Shown here: piece after piece, positions 47,359 to 57,147 of the stretch
Numbering within the stretch: the first letter of the stretch is position 1
Layout: every line of letters begins with the position of its first letter
DNA from: Methylobacillus gramineus
Lineage (GTDB): Bacteria; Pseudomonadota; Gammaproteobacteria; Burkholderiales; Methylophilaceae
NCBI RefSeq assembly: GCF_020532675.1
Contig: NZ_JAJAVE010000001.1
Coordinates: 1,240,001 to 1,304,000, forward strand
DNA length: 64,000 nucleotides
Direction of reading: 5' to 3'
The notes under the pieces: model-generated
Databases searched by the model: none
Told to the model about the DNA's origin: nothing
What the model saw: only the letters and a program-made list of their open reading frames with translations
Made by a program: the position numbers and the translations under genes

Positions 47359-48654
47359 TTAGCGGGACTGCTTGTGATGATGTGGCTGCAAGAATGGCGT
47401 CAGTACCAACATCACAACGGCCACACACACTAACAGCCAGATAGCGGCATGAAAATCTTGTGTCAGGTCACGGATATAGCCTACTGACAGTGGCCCGGCG
47501 GCGGCAATCAGATACCCAACCGTCAACACAAAGGCATTCCATGCATTGGCCTCATCCACACTATGCGTGTTATCCAATGGCAAGGTCATGCCCAGCGTGA
47601 ATGCGCCACCCAAGCCAAAAGCACAGAGGGCTATGCTGAGAAATGGTGCCAGCATGGGGGCCATTGCCAACATCACCAGGCCAATCACGGCGAGTAGAGC
47701 ACATGCGGCCAGCCAGCCTCTTCTATCCACAGATAGGCTGAGTGCTCCCAGGATGGGGTTGGCACACATGAATACAGCCGTAAACGACGCCAGCACAAAC
47801 CCAGCAATAGTGGGTGTCAGGCCGTATTCAATATACATGGGCGCCGTCCATGACAGCACCGCATAAAACAGGAAATTATCCGCAGCAAAAAACAATGCCA
47901 CCATCCATGCCGTTGGGTTGCTAAATGGCAGCCGGGCTGGCTTGGCAACAGGCTGATTGACTTCTCCCTGCCTACGCTCACGCACGGACATCAATGCCCA
48001 TGCCACAACGGCAATCAAGGCAAACACACTCCATATGCCAGCCCCCATACGCCAGCCACTGGCGGCTTGCATGGCAACCGGGCCACTCGCTGCGGCGGAA
48101 ATCGTGCTGCCAAATGATAGCGCGGTTGCATAAATTCCCATGACCATAGCCGCCCTGGTGGGAAAATTACCCTTGATATACCCCGCCATGAGGGCACCCG
48201 CCACGGCAATCCCAGCACCCACGCCAGCCGTGCTTAACAACAATATGTCAGTCGTACTGGAAAATGCCCGCGCCATCACAGTCACACACAACAAAAGCAA
48301 AGCGGATAACAACACAGGATTACGCCCATATCGCCGTGCAAGCCAGGGAGTTGGCAATGCCAGCAAGCCCATCAGCAGGTCAGGGATAGTCGTGAGCAGG
48401 GAAGCTACCGTATGGGAAAGCTGGAACTCATCAATAATGGAGGGCAGCAATGGCCCCATGGACACAATACCAGGACGTAGTGCAATCGCGACCAGAACGA
48501 TAGCCGCTATTGCCAGCCAGCGTTTATCCGCGAGAAGGCTGGTATGCGCTAACGGTGTTTCTGGGGAGGAGGGATCAGTAACTGCCGGGATGATAGGCGC
48601 GGACGCCGTTGAAAATAATTCATATTGATCATCTTGCTCTATCCTGCCGCTCAT
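47359..48654 (-). CDS. MFS transporter (CynX/NimT-like)
   Basis: Twelve-helix major facilitator protein, 431 residues. After a hydrophilic ~45-residue N-terminus, 'WLAIAAIVLVAIALRPGIVSMGPLLPSIIDEFQLSHTVASLLTTIPDLLMGLLALPTPWLARRYGRN' matches the CynX family start, with the A-motif-like GRNPVLL. Substrate is unknown; family members move cyanate, nitroimidazole-type compounds or other solutes. An ATG is used in place of a GTG one codon before. Confidence 0.88.
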   Translation of the reverse strand: MSGRIEQDDQYELFSTASAPIIPAVTDPSSPETPLAHTSLLADKRWLAIAAIVLVAIALRPGIVSMGPLLPSIIDEFQLSHTVASLLTTIPDLLMGLLALPTPWLARRYGRNPVLLSALLLLCVTVMARAFSSTTDILLLSTAGVGAGIAVAGALMAGYIKGNFPTRAAMVMGIYATALSFGSTISAAASGPVAMQAASGWRMGAGIWSVFALIAVVAWALMSVRERRQGEVNQPVAKPARLPFSNPTAWMVALFFAADNFLFYAVLSWTAPMYIEYGLTPTIAGFVLASFTAVFMCANPILGALSLSVDRRGWLAACALLAVIGLVMLAMAPMLAPFLSIALCAFGLGGAFTLGMTLPLDNTHSVDEANAWNAFVLTVGYLIAAAGPLSVGYIRDLTQDFHAAIWLLVCVAVVMLVLTPFLQPHHHKQSR

Positions 48655-48792
48655 CACGCCCGCTCCACTGACTCAGCCAAAGCATCAATATACGGAGGCG
48701 TGCCTCCTGCCACCATACGTTATCTTGCGTAGCAGCAGCGAGGAGAAGAGGTCACGGCTGCAGCGGGAAAAATGCTGCAGCTGTTAAAGCTG

Positions 48793-49377
48793 TTACTTGG
48801 CGGGCGGCACTATCCCTGGCAACAGGGACAACATGGCACAGGGGGTGTAGGTTTCCTTGCTGGAAATACCGTGATCAATCAATTTCTGTATGCCTGGGTC
48901 TGCCTTCATTTTGTCAGCAACGCGCTGGATAGCCAGGTCATACGCAGCCTGCACGCTGTTCGCAGGGAGAATATCAAGGTCACCACTATAACGCGACTCG
49001 CCTATAAAACTGGCAATCGCACGCCCGCTGCCGGTATAGACCGTCGCCTTGATAGTGCCGTAGAAGTTGCGCATGTGCGGGTTGTAGAACATTTTTGGCT
49101 GTACCCACAATAAGACATTGCCGGTCACGCCAGCTTCACACATCACGGCCTGACCAAATTTTTCACTCAAGGTCTTGGTCAACACGGGCTCCACCAAGGG
49201 CCCCTGTGCAAACCAGTAATCCTTCATGAAATGCCAAAGCTTGATCTGGTTGGTATATTCATGAGGGCTGATATAGACCACAAGCTTGTTCGGGACATCA
49301 TGGCTGGCCACTTCCTCAGCGTGCGCCAATGTACTTGCCAGCAACAGTGCCACCAGACTGGTACAGAGTTTTTTCAT
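48793..49377 (-). CDS. Exported protein of unknown function
   Basis: A 194-residue protein with a clear signal peptide (MKKLCTSLVALLLASTLAHA). The mature part starts with 'NKLVVYISPHEYTNQIKLWHFMKDYWFAQGP' and has two isolated Cys residues. I do not recognise the family. It is the last gene of the group that begins with the ankyrin protein near 52.8 kb, 18 nt after the sugar dehydrogenase-like gene, with a good ribosome site (GAGGA). A periplasmic role next to the redox proteins is likely. Confidence 0.85.
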   Translation of the reverse strand: MKKLCTSLVALLLASTLAHAEEVASHDVPNKLVVYISPHEYTNQIKLWHFMKDYWFAQGPLVEPVLTKTLSEKFGQAVMCEAGVTGNVLLWVQPKMFYNPHMRNFYGTIKATVYTGSGRAIASFIGESRYSGDLDILPANSVQAAYDLAIQRVADKMKADPGIQKLIDHGISSKETYTPCAMLSLLPGIVPPAK

Positions 49378-49395
49378 TGTTTCCATCCTCAAAAA

Positions 49396-50607
49396 TTACT
49401 TTTTACTATAGCTAATACGATACACCAAACCAGCCCTGTCATCCGATACATACAGTGCACCATCCGGCCCGACCACTACATCCACCGGACGCCCCCAGGC
49501 GCCGTTTCTGGTCTGCCAGCCCGTGACAAAGTCCTCCACCGCGACTGGCTTATTGTCCTTGAACTTGATACGTACCAGCTTGTAGCCATATGGTTGCACC
49601 CGGTTCCATGAACCATGCATGGCAACAATGGCGTCACTCTTGTACTCGCCAGGGAAAGCCGCTTTATCGAGAAAAGTAATTCCCAGCGGGGTGGAATGCG
49701 CACGCAAGGTAATGGCAGGCGGTTGAATATTGCTGCAGAAACCTGGCTTGCCAGGAAAATTCGGGTCAGTGACGCGATTGCCCCAGCAATGAGGCCAGCC
49801 ATAGTGCTTGCCCGGTTCGATATGGTTGATATGCTCAGGCGGCAATTCATCATTCATGGCACCACCCTTGGTGTCAGAACGCATATCTGCGCCATTGTTG
49901 GTGGCATACAAATCATTGGTACCTGGCTGCCATGCCATGCCCTGTGAGTTGCGCAGTCCTTGTGCCCAGATTGCATTCCTGGCACCACTGACACTACCGT
50001 CAGGGGAGCCAGCAGGTTTTCCATCAATGGTGTAACGTAGGATAGTCGCGCGTAATGGATCACTTTCAGTGCAGATATTGCAACTGGAGCCCACGTTGAG
50101 ATAGAGATGCTCATCGGGCCCGTATTTGATGGTTTTCAAGGTATGGCCCCCAGTTGGCAGACCGGAAATTATCGGCGTCAGCTTGGTCACCGGGCCGCTG
50201 CCATTCTTGCGTTCCGCGCGCACTACCCCATCCTGATTGGATATGAACATTTGACCTTGGGCGAATACCAGGCTGTTCGGGGCATTGAGGCCTTCTGCTG
50301 CCACGATGATTTCATCTGCTTGACCATCATGATTACGGTCCGGCAGCATGTAAACCTTATTATCCCCGCTGCTGGCGAGGTACAGGTGACCATCTGGGCC
50401 AAAAGTCATGAATCGCGGTTCTCGAACATCATTCCCGGAGGCAGGATTCAGTTTGGCAAATGTGCTGATCTGGAAACCAGCTGGTAACTTGAGGCTGGCT
50501 GCCACATCTTCTGGCACCTTGGTCACAGCCGCTACTGTGGTACAGGCAAGCAGGGAAGCGCTAGCCACCAGGCATAGCATCAGGCGAGCGGGCATCAATG
50601 ATTCCAC
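49396..50607 (-). CDS. PQQ-type glucose/sorbosone dehydrogenase-like propeller protein
   Basis: Exported six-bladed propeller, 403 residues, of the GSDH (soluble aldose / L-sorbosone dehydrogenase) family. The signal region ends near LLACTTVAA; an LLAC lipobox suggests a lipoprotein. 'LKLPAGFQISTFAKL' opens the domain. Family residues are 'PNSLVFAQGQMFISNQ', 'GHTLKTIKYGPDEHLYLNVGSSCN', 'GLRNSQGMAWQPGTNDLY', and 'IVAMHGSWNRVQPYGYKLVRI'. It probably oxidises a sugar or aldehyde using PQQ. GGAGAA upstream supports the GTG start. Substrate is not known. Confidence 0.9.
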   Translation of the reverse strand: MESLMPARLMLCLVASASLLACTTVAAVTKVPEDVAASLKLPAGFQISTFAKLNPASGNDVREPRFMTFGPDGHLYLASSGDNKVYMLPDRNHDGQADEIIVAAEGLNAPNSLVFAQGQMFISNQDGVVRAERKNGSGPVTKLTPIISGLPTGGHTLKTIKYGPDEHLYLNVGSSCNICTESDPLRATILRYTIDGKPAGSPDGSVSGARNAIWAQGLRNSQGMAWQPGTNDLYATNNGADMRSDTKGGAMNDELPPEHINHIEPGKHYGWPHCWGNRVTDPNFPGKPGFCSNIQPPAITLRAHSTPLGITFLDKAAFPGEYKSDAIVAMHGSWNRVQPYGYKLVRIKFKDNKPVAVEDFVTGWQTRNGAWGRPVDVVVGPDGALYVSDDRAGLVYRISYSKK

Positions 50608-50643
50608 ATGATTTCTCCGGGGTTATAGGAAATGTATGGTCGG

Positions 50644-51909
50644 CTAGGTTAAAGCGTCTGACCAGATATTACGAGCCCAGGATTGCGCATAGGTTCCCTC
50701 AAGATCGGAGGGCGCATCGGAAAGCCCGCCACCGTCCATGGTCACCATCAACTTCTTTTCTGCATCATAGCGGTAGACATTCGCCACATGGACAGCCATG
50801 CGATCACTGACAAAGCTATAGCACGTATTGGCAAATACCGGCTCTGGGTCAGGCTCCTGCCCACTCATGATGGCGACGATGGCATTGGCACAGACATGCG
50901 CATGAGAGGTGGCGATGTGCGCAGATTTCGGCTGCGGGGAGAACACCGCATCACCCAGCACATGCACCTCAGATGCAATGGTGGAAGCATAACTGCGGAA
51001 ATCCACTGCACACCAGTTGCTATCAACATTGAGCAGACCCGCCATTTGCGCAGGCTTGCCAGCACGTTGCGGAGGAATGATATTCAGCACATCCGCCTTG
51101 ACGTGCTCAAACTCGGTTTCAACCTCGCGCGTGACTGGGTTTACATGCAAGACCGTACTGTTGGGGCGATAATCGACAATGCCTGGATAAAGCGCTTTCC
51201 AGGCGTTCAGGAACAATGCCTTCTTGGAAACAATGTCCGGGTTGGCATCCAGCACAATAATCTTGGATTTGGGTTTGTACTGCTTGAGATAAAGCGCCAC
51301 TTGGCAAGTACGTTCATAAGGCCCGGGTGGACAGCGGAACGGCGCTTTGGGAATACTGATCACCACGACGCCACCATCGGGCATGGATTCCAGTTGCTGA
51401 CGCAGGTTCACCGTTTGGGGCCCGGCTTTCCAGGCATGGGGGACCAGTCGTTGTGCTTCAGCATGCTGCATCTCAGGCCATGCCGAATAATTGAAATCAA
51501 CACCAGGCGCAATCACCAGGCGGTCGTAAGTCATTTCACCCCGACGCATGGTGACCTTGCGCGCAGTCGTATCAATATGCGTCACTTGATCATGTACCCA
51601 CTGGATACCATGATGTTGCTGCAGCAGATCATAGCCAAACGTCAGGTCATTGATACTGCGGCTGCCACCCAGCACGAGGTTGCTCAACGGGCAGGATACA
51701 AACTGTGTATTCTGCTCAATTACCACCACCTCTATGCCATAGCCGCTCCAGATCCGCAGATATTTGGCCAGCGTCGTGCCTGCATATCCGGCCCCTATGA
51801 CCACTACCCTGCCCTGCACTTTTTTGGCAGGCGCGGCATGCGCTTCAAACCATGGCATACCGATCAACCCGCTAGCCGCCAGTTGCTTGATAAAATCACG
51901 ACGCTGCAT
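50644..51909 (-). CDS. FccB-like flavoprotein (sulfide dehydrogenase type, Tat-exported)
   Basis: FAD-dependent NAD(P)-fold oxidoreductase, 421 residues, resembling the flavoprotein subunit of flavocytochrome c sulfide dehydrogenase. It has a Tat-type start (MQRRDFIKQLAASGLIGMPW), an FAD loop 'VVVIGAGYAGTTLAKYLR', redox cysteines in FVSCPLSNLV and 'CPPGPYERTCQ', and 'VHVLGDAVFSPQPKSAHIATSHA' contacting FAD. It follows the cytochrome c gene by 5 nt, as in fccAB. Sulfide oxidation is possible but other donors cannot be excluded. Confidence 0.9.
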   Translation of the reverse strand: MQRRDFIKQLAASGLIGMPWFEAHAAPAKKVQGRVVVIGAGYAGTTLAKYLRIWSGYGIEVVVIEQNTQFVSCPLSNLVLGGSRSINDLTFGYDLLQQHHGIQWVHDQVTHIDTTARKVTMRRGEMTYDRLVIAPGVDFNYSAWPEMQHAEAQRLVPHAWKAGPQTVNLRQQLESMPDGGVVVISIPKAPFRCPPGPYERTCQVALYLKQYKPKSKIIVLDANPDIVSKKALFLNAWKALYPGIVDYRPNSTVLHVNPVTREVETEFEHVKADVLNIIPPQRAGKPAQMAGLLNVDSNWCAVDFRSYASTIASEVHVLGDAVFSPQPKSAHIATSHAHVCANAIVAIMSGQEPDPEPVFANTCYSFVSDRMAVHVANVYRYDAEKKLMVTMDGGGLSDAPSDLEGTYAQSWARNIWSDALT

Positions 51910-51914
51910 AGGCG

Positions 51915-52280
51915 TTATTCATGTTGCAAATCCAGGGGTTGGGCTTGTGGCTCAATCACGGCCTGAGGCGGCTGCACGGAAAAATATTCAGCCAGCGCCG
52001 TGATTTCGGCTTCGGTCAGGCCTTTGGCATGCTGATGCATCACGGTAGCGGCTTGTGAACCAGTGCGATATGCCTGCATTTTGGCGACAAAAGTCGGAGC
52101 ATCCATGCCTGCCAGGCTCAGAAAGCCTGTAGCACTATGCCCATTGGTGCCATGGCAGACGGCACAGGATGCCGCCAGTGTAAGGGTGTGAGCGGGAAAA
52201 CTTGCGGGTTCCGCATATACACCAGTTGCTGACAGCAATAACAAGCCTGACCAGAAACGGGTGTATACAGGAAATCTCAT
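51915..52280 (-). CDS. Small periplasmic cytochrome c (FccA-like)
   Basis: A 121-residue class I cytochrome c with one haem site, CAVCH, at the start of the mature protein, and a later Met as probable axial ligand. The signal peptide ends in VYA. It lies 5 nt upstream of the FccB-like gene, so it is the likely electron acceptor. Typical FccA has one or two haems; this one has a single haem. Confidence 0.9.
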   Translation of the reverse strand: MRFPVYTRFWSGLLLLSATGVYAEPASFPAHTLTLAASCAVCHGTNGHSATGFLSLAGMDAPTFVAKMQAYRTGSQAATVMHQHAKGLTEAEITALAEYFSVQPPQAVIEPQAQPLDLQHE

Positions 52281-52352
52281 CAGTTGCCTGAGACGATCTG
52301 GCAGATGAGTAATGGGCGATGGATCCGCCCATTCAATGCTGACACTAACAGA

Positions 52353-52832
52353 TTAGTTGCACTTTTCTTCTTGGCAGCCATCATCTTTGGCACCTGCGGC
52401 AGTCAGAAGAGCAACCATGTCCGTGAGGCCTTCATCGCGCAATGCGCGAATAATGGAGACATTGCCACGCAGCTTGGCATTGACATCGGCACCATGCGCA
52501 ATCAGGTAATTCACCACATCCTTGTTGCCTTGATAAGCTGCGAGATGCAGTGCAGTCATCTTGGTAATGGGGTGTTTGTAGTTGACATCAGCGCCCTTTT
52601 CAATGAAGAACTTGACTGGCACCAGCTGACCCTTGTTGGCTGCAATTTGCAGGCCAGTCCAGGCAAAAAACATTTCATCCACTTCATAAGGATGCTGGAA
52701 ATACTTCTTCACCACCTTCATATTGCTCTTGCCGATGGCATCGGTATATTCCACTTGCTGATCCTCGGCATGCGCCACCCAGGTAAACCCGAGCATCAGC
52801 ACTACCAGCACTGCCTTTAACATCTTGTTCAT
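52353..52832 (-). CDS. Small exported ankyrin-repeat protein
   Basis: A 159-residue protein with a signal peptide (to AHA) and about three ankyrin repeats ('GKSNMKVVKKYF', 'GADVNYKHPITKMTALHLAAYQGNKDVVNYLIAHGADVNAKL'). It may be a periplasmic adaptor. The C-terminus ends with two Cys in an unusual CQEEKC arrangement. GGAGAAGTAGC precedes the chosen ATG. It starts the group with cytochrome c, FccB-like, GSDH-like and the unknown exported protein. Confidence 0.88.
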   Translation of the reverse strand: MNKMLKAVLVVLMLGFTWVAHAEDQQVEYTDAIGKSNMKVVKKYFQHPYEVDEMFFAWTGLQIAANKGQLVPVKFFIEKGADVNYKHPITKMTALHLAAYQGNKDVVNYLIAHGADVNAKLRGNVSIIRALRDEGLTDMVALLTAAGAKDDGCQEEKCN

Positions 52833-52914
52833 GCTACTTCTCCAATAGTTATAGTCTCTAAATATCGTGTGCTTAAGCACATCTATTGATTGCTACTGTG
52901 GTACTACCAACCGC

Positions 52915-55900
52915 TTAGCCTATGAATTTTCTGGCATTACGGAACATGCGCATCCATGGACCATCTTCACCCCAGTTATCTGGGTGCCATGAATGCTGTA
53001 CTGCACGGAAAACCCGCTCAGGATGAGGCATCATAATACTGAAACGGCCATCAGCGGTAGTCAGACCGGTAATTCCCTGAATAGATCCATTTGGATTGAA
53101 AGGATACACCTCAGTTGGGTTGCCCCCATTATCAACAAAGCGCAGGCTCACGAGCTGGCTGTCCAGCACGGCCTTCACCGCTGCGGGATCAGCAAATTCC
53201 GCATACCCTTCGCCATGCGCTACCGCTATCGGCATGCGGCTACCAGCCATTCCCTTGAAGAACAGTGAGGGTGACTCCATCACCTCCACCATGGCAACAC
53301 GTGCCTCAAACTGCTCGGAACGGTTACGCACGAAATGCGGCCAGTTCTCGGCACCAGGGATAATGCTGTGTAAGTTGCTCATCATCTGGCAACCGTTACA
53401 GACGCCCAAGGCAAATGAATCTTTGCGCTGGAAGAATGCAGAGAACTCCTCGCGTGCACGCTGGTTGAACAATATGGACTTGGCCCAGCCCTCGCCCGCA
53501 CCCAGCACATCGCCATAAGAAAAGCCACCACAGGCAACAAACCCGGCAAAGTCCTTGAGGCTGATACGACCACTGATGATGTCGCTCATATGCACGTCAT
53601 GCGCCTGGAAACCGGCTCGGTCAAATGCCGCTGCCATCTCCACCTGACCATTGACACCCTGCTCACGCAGGATAGCCACCTTGGGCCTAACGCCACTGGC
53701 AATATAAGGTGCTGCAATGTTTTCAGCAGGATCAAAACTGAGCTTGGCATGCAGGCCAGCATCTTTTTCATCAAGAATACGATCATATTCTTGTTGGGCA
53801 CATTCTGGATTGTCGCGCAGTTTCTGCATCTGGTACGTGGTTTCAGACCAGGAACGATGCAAGGCGACACGGCTTTCAGAAAAGACTACGCGGCCATCCT
53901 GATGAATACGGATATTGCCATGCGTGGCAGGTGTGCCGATCACGTGTAACAAGCCCCCTAGTTGCGGCTTGAGTTCAGCCACAATCGCGTCCGCCTCGTC
54001 AGCACGTACTTGCAACACAGCACCTAGTTCCTCGTTGTAAAGCGCAGCCACGGCATCTTCACCCAGGCTGGTGATATCAATATCCAGGCCACAACGTCCG
54101 GCAAATGCCATTTCCACCACAGTGGAGAACAGGCCACCGTCAGAGCGATCATGATAGGCCAGCAGCTTGCCTTCACGGTTGAGCTTTTGCACTCCGCCAA
54201 AGAAGGCCTTGAGGCTGTCAGCAGCATCCACATCTGGTGCTACATTGCCCACAGCACCATAGACTTGGGCCAGGGCTGAACCACCCATGCGGTTCTTGCC
54301 AGCCCCCAGGTCGATCAGCAACAACTTGGTGTCACCCAGGTCTGTGCGCAATTGTGGGGTCAATGTTTTGCGTGCATCTGGCGTGGGTGCAAATGCAGTC
54401 ACCACCAATGAAATTGGAGAGGTCACCGCCTTTTTCTCGCCATCCTCTTCCCATACGGTTTTCATCGACATGGAGTCCTTACCAACGGGGATGCTGATAC
54501 CCAGCGCAGGACACAATTCCATCCCCACGGCCTTGACGGTATCAAACAACGCTGCATCCTCACCTGGGTGCCCGGCTGGGGCCATCCAGTTGGCAGAAAG
54601 CTTGAGCTCACTTATGTCATCAATCAGGCTGGCAGCAATATTGGTGATGGATTCACCAATCGCCATGCGACCAGAGGCAGGGCCATCAATCAGCGCCAAT
54701 GGGGCTTTCTCGCCAATGGCAAACGCTTCACCACGATAGGTTTCATACCCAGCCAGCGTCACTGCCACATCCGCCACCGGCACCTGCCATGGGCCCACCA
54801 TCTGGTCACGGGCAATCAGGCCGGTTACGCTACGGTCACCAATCGTGATCAGGAAAGTCTTGTCAGCCACCCCTGGCAAACGCAATACGCGCTCAGCGGC
54901 TTCTTTCAGGTCAATGCCGGCATGGTCAAACTCAGCAAGTTCACGTGTGACATGTTTCACATCACGCGTCATCTTGGGCGGCTTACCCAACAGCACGGAA
55001 AGATCCATATCCACCGGGTTGTTGCTGAAATGACTATCTGCAACGGTCAGGTGTCTTTCTTCAGTGGCTTCACCGACCACGGCAAACGGACAACGCTCAC
55101 GTTCACAGATCTCGGCAAACAGCGGCAAATCTTCCTTGAGCACGGCCATGACATAACGTTCCTGCGCCTCGTTACTCCAGATTTCACGTGGCGCCATGCC
55201 GGGCTCTTCATTGTGCACATCGCGCAGCTGGAACCTGGCTCCGACGCCAGCATCATTCACCAGCTCAGGGAAGGCATTCGAGATCCCGCCCGCACCCACG
55301 TCATGAATACTCAAGATAGGATTCTTGTCGCCCAACTGCCAGCAACGATCAATCACCTCTTGCGCACGGCGCTCCAGCTCAGGGTTGCCACGCTGCACGG
55401 AATCAAAATCCAGGTTTTCGGTATTAGCCCCAGTATCCATACTGGAAGCCGCACCACCACCCAGACCAATCAACATGGCCGGACCACCCAGTTGAATCAA
55501 GGCAGCACCAGGCGGAATCGGGTTCTTTTTCGAATGCTTGGCGGAGATATTACCTACCCCACCCGCCAGCATAATCGGCTTGTGATATCCACGGATTTCA
55601 TCCGCCGCCTCAATTTCCAGCGTGCGGAAATATCCGGCAATATTAGGGCGACCAAATTCATTGTTATAAGCAGCGCCACCTAGTGGGCCATCCACCATAA
55701 TCTGCAATGGTGATGCAATCCGCGCAGGCTTGCCATTATCCTGCTCCCAAGGCTGCTTGAAGCCCGGAATATTGAGGTTGGAGACGGAAAAACCTGTGAG
55801 GCCAGCCTTGGGCTTGGAACCGGAACCTGTTGCTCCTTCATCACGGATTTCGCCACCCGCACCTGTTGCAGCCCCGGCAAATGGAGAAATGGCTGTGGGA

Positions 55901-56808
55901 TGGTTATGCGTTTCCACTTTCATGAGAAAGTGCATATCTTCCTCAACAAAGTGATAGCTGCCATCAGCCTGCGGATAAAAACGCTTGGTTTTTTCACCTT
56001 GCACAATCGAGGCATTATCCGAATACGCCACTACCGTCTTGCCCGGATTGAGCTTGTGCGTGTTGCGTATCATGCCAAACAGGGACTGCGCCTGCTCCAC
56101 ACCGTCAATCACCCAGTCTGCATTGAAAATCTTGTGCCTACAGTGCTCTGAATTGGCCTGGGCAAACATCATCAACTCCACATCGGTTGGATTACGACCG
56201 ATGCGCAGGAAATTCTCTACCAGGTAATCCACCTCATCCGGTGACAATGCCAGGCCCATGTCTGAATTGGCAGCATCCAGCGCAGCCTTGCCACCAGCCA
56301 GAATGTCCACACTCGACAACGGTGCTGGCTCCGCGGTGTGATACAGCTTTTGCGCATCTGCCAGATTGGTAAACACCACTTCAGTCATTCGGTCATGAAT
56401 CAACGGACGCAATGCCAAAAGTTCAGCCTCAGTCAACGGGCTGCCATCGGCCGTTGCCGCATAGTAGGCCACGCCGCGCTCAATGCGCTGCATGGACTCA
56501 ATGCCACAGTGACGCGCAATGTCAGTCGCACGAGAAGACCAGGGTGAAATCGTGCCGGGACGTGGAGTCACCAGAAACAACACTCCCGCTGGCGTCTCCT
56601 CATCCAGTCGCGGACCATAAGTCAGAATCTGCCCCAGCGTCTTCTCCTGTGCATCAGTCAGCGCCACATCAGACCAGGCAAAATGCCAGAACTCGGCATA
56701 CAGGTGGCTAATGCGCGGCGCGGCAACTTTAAGTGCGCTCAGGATTTTTTCAAGACGGAAAGGAGATAAAGCGGCACTGCCACGAAGACTGATCATTTGG
56801 CTGGACAT
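52915..56808 (-). CDS. purL: Phosphoribosylformylglycinamidine synthase
   Basis: Large single-chain FGAM synthase of purine synthesis, about 1297 residues. The N-terminal domain ([18 protein letters not shown]) is followed by two PurM-like halves, with '[16 protein letters not shown]' and '[20 protein letters not shown]', and a C-terminal glutaminase ([10 protein letters not shown] with catalytic Cys near 1134, 'HGEGYAEF', '[10 protein letters not shown]'). It uses glutamine, ATP and FGAR. The ATG at 56808 is preferred to an upstream TTG; no strong ribosome site is visible for either. Confidence 0.97.
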   Translation of the reverse strand: MSSQMISLRGSAALSPFRLEKILSALKVAAPRISHLYAEFWHFAWSDVALTDAQEKTLGQILTYGPRLDEETPAGVLFLVTPRPGTISPWSSRATDIARHCGIESMQRIERGVAYYAATADGSPLTEAELLALRPLIHDRMTEVVFTNLADAQKLYHTAEPAPLSSVDILAGGKAALDAANSDMGLALSPDEVDYLVENFLRIGRNPTDVELMMFAQANSEHCRHKIFNADWVIDGVEQAQSLFGMIRNTHKLNPGKTVVAYSDNASIVQGEKTKRFYPQADGSYHFVEEDMHFLMKVETHNHPTAISPFAGAATGAGGEIRDEGATGSGSKPKAGLTGFSVSNLNIPGFKQPWEQDNGKPARIASPLQIMVDGPLGGAAYNNEFGRPNIAGYFRTLEIEAADEIRGYHKPIMLAGGVGNISAKHSKKNPIPPGAALIQLGGPAMLIGLGGGAASSMDTGANTENLDFDSVQRGNPELERRAQEVIDRCWQLGDKNPILSIHDVGAGGISNAFPELVNDAGVGARFQLRDVHNEEPGMAPREIWSNEAQERYVMAVLKEDLPLFAEICERERCPFAVVGEATEERHLTVADSHFSNNPVDMDLSVLLGKPPKMTRDVKHVTRELAEFDHAGIDLKEAAERVLRLPGVADKTFLITIGDRSVTGLIARDQMVGPWQVPVADVAVTLAGYETYRGEAFAIGEKAPLALIDGPASGRMAIGESITNIAASLIDDISELKLSANWMAPAGHPGEDAALFDTVKAVGMELCPALGISIPVGKDSMSMKTVWEEDGEKKAVTSPISLVVTAFAPTPDARKTLTPQLRTDLGDTKLLLIDLGAGKNRMGGSALAQVYGAVGNVAPDVDAADSLKAFFGGVQKLNREGKLLAYHDRSDGGLFSTVVEMAFAGRCGLDIDITSLGEDAVAALYNEELGAVLQVRADEADAIVAELKPQLGGLLHVIGTPATHGNIRIHQDGRVVFSESRVALHRSWSETTYQMQKLRDNPECAQQEYDRILDEKDAGLHAKLSFDPAENIAAPYIASGVRPKVAILREQGVNGQVEMAAAFDRAGFQAHDVHMSDIISGRISLKDFAGFVACGGFSYGDVLGAGEGWAKSILFNQRAREEFSAFFQRKDSFALGVCNGCQMMSNLHSIIPGAENWPHFVRNRSEQFEARVAMVEVMESPSLFFKGMAGSRMPIAVAHGEGYAEFADPAAVKAVLDSQLVSLRFVDNGGNPTEVYPFNPNGSIQGITGLTTADGRFSIMMPHPERVFRAVQHSWHPDNWGEDGPWMRMFRNARKFIG

Positions 56809-56965
56809 GAGGAAATTCAAAGTGTTGGCAAAAACGGAATTTTACCAGAATATGGCTATAGCTTTCCTTTCCTGCCCGAGTAAAAGTTGGGTATGTACTC
56901 TTTTTATTTGGCGATTCCCTCCACGCCGGTCAATTGACCGTAGTGCTAAACAACACTCCACTCTC

Positions 56966-57118
56966 TCAAAGAAAACAAAGACTCATCACCATCACCCCAA
57001 ATTCAAATGCCAATAACAGGAAAAAAAGAGCTGGCAAAATAGTCAACCAGCTCTCATGAGCTAAAAATGCATTGATCCACCGCTTAGTGATGAAAATGGC
57101 TTTTCTCATAAAAAGCAT
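56966..57118 (-). CDS. Small one-helix membrane protein downstream of a TonB receptor (copy 1)
   Basis: An unannotated ORF of 50 codons beginning 29 nt after the stop of the large receptor. A basic N-terminus (RKAIFITKRW) is followed by 'LAHESWLTI', then a hydrophobic helix with PALFFLLLAFEFG. It matches the pattern of the other small ORF near 62.5 kb: RW-x7-E-x-W-x(5,6)-P-x-L-F-x-L-L-L-x-F-E-x-G. An internal ATG at 57109 would also fit. No strong ribosome site is visible, and a terminator-like hairpin lies inside the ORF, so coding status rests on the paralogy. It is too short for standard gene calling. Confidence 0.6.
   Translation of the reverse strand: MLFMRKAIFITKRWINAFLAHESWLTILPALFFLLLAFEFGVMVMSLCFL
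57021..57054 (-). terminator. Terminator-like hairpin inside the small ORF
   Basis: On the minus strand AGAGCTGG, a 12-nt loop and CCAGCTCT followed by a run of T. It reads as a rho-independent terminator for the large receptor gene, yet lies within the 50-codon ORF. It may be an attenuator affected by translation of that ORF. Confidence 0.7.
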
Positions 57119-57147
57119 GATTTTTATTATTCAATGAATCGATGTTG

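Noticed and set aside
50683-51966. 427-codon plus-strand ORF
   Set aside because: Fully antisense to the FccB-like gene, with no domain or signal; a shadow frame.
54568-55683. 371-codon plus-strand ORF
   Set aside because: Antisense to purL, no recognisable domain.
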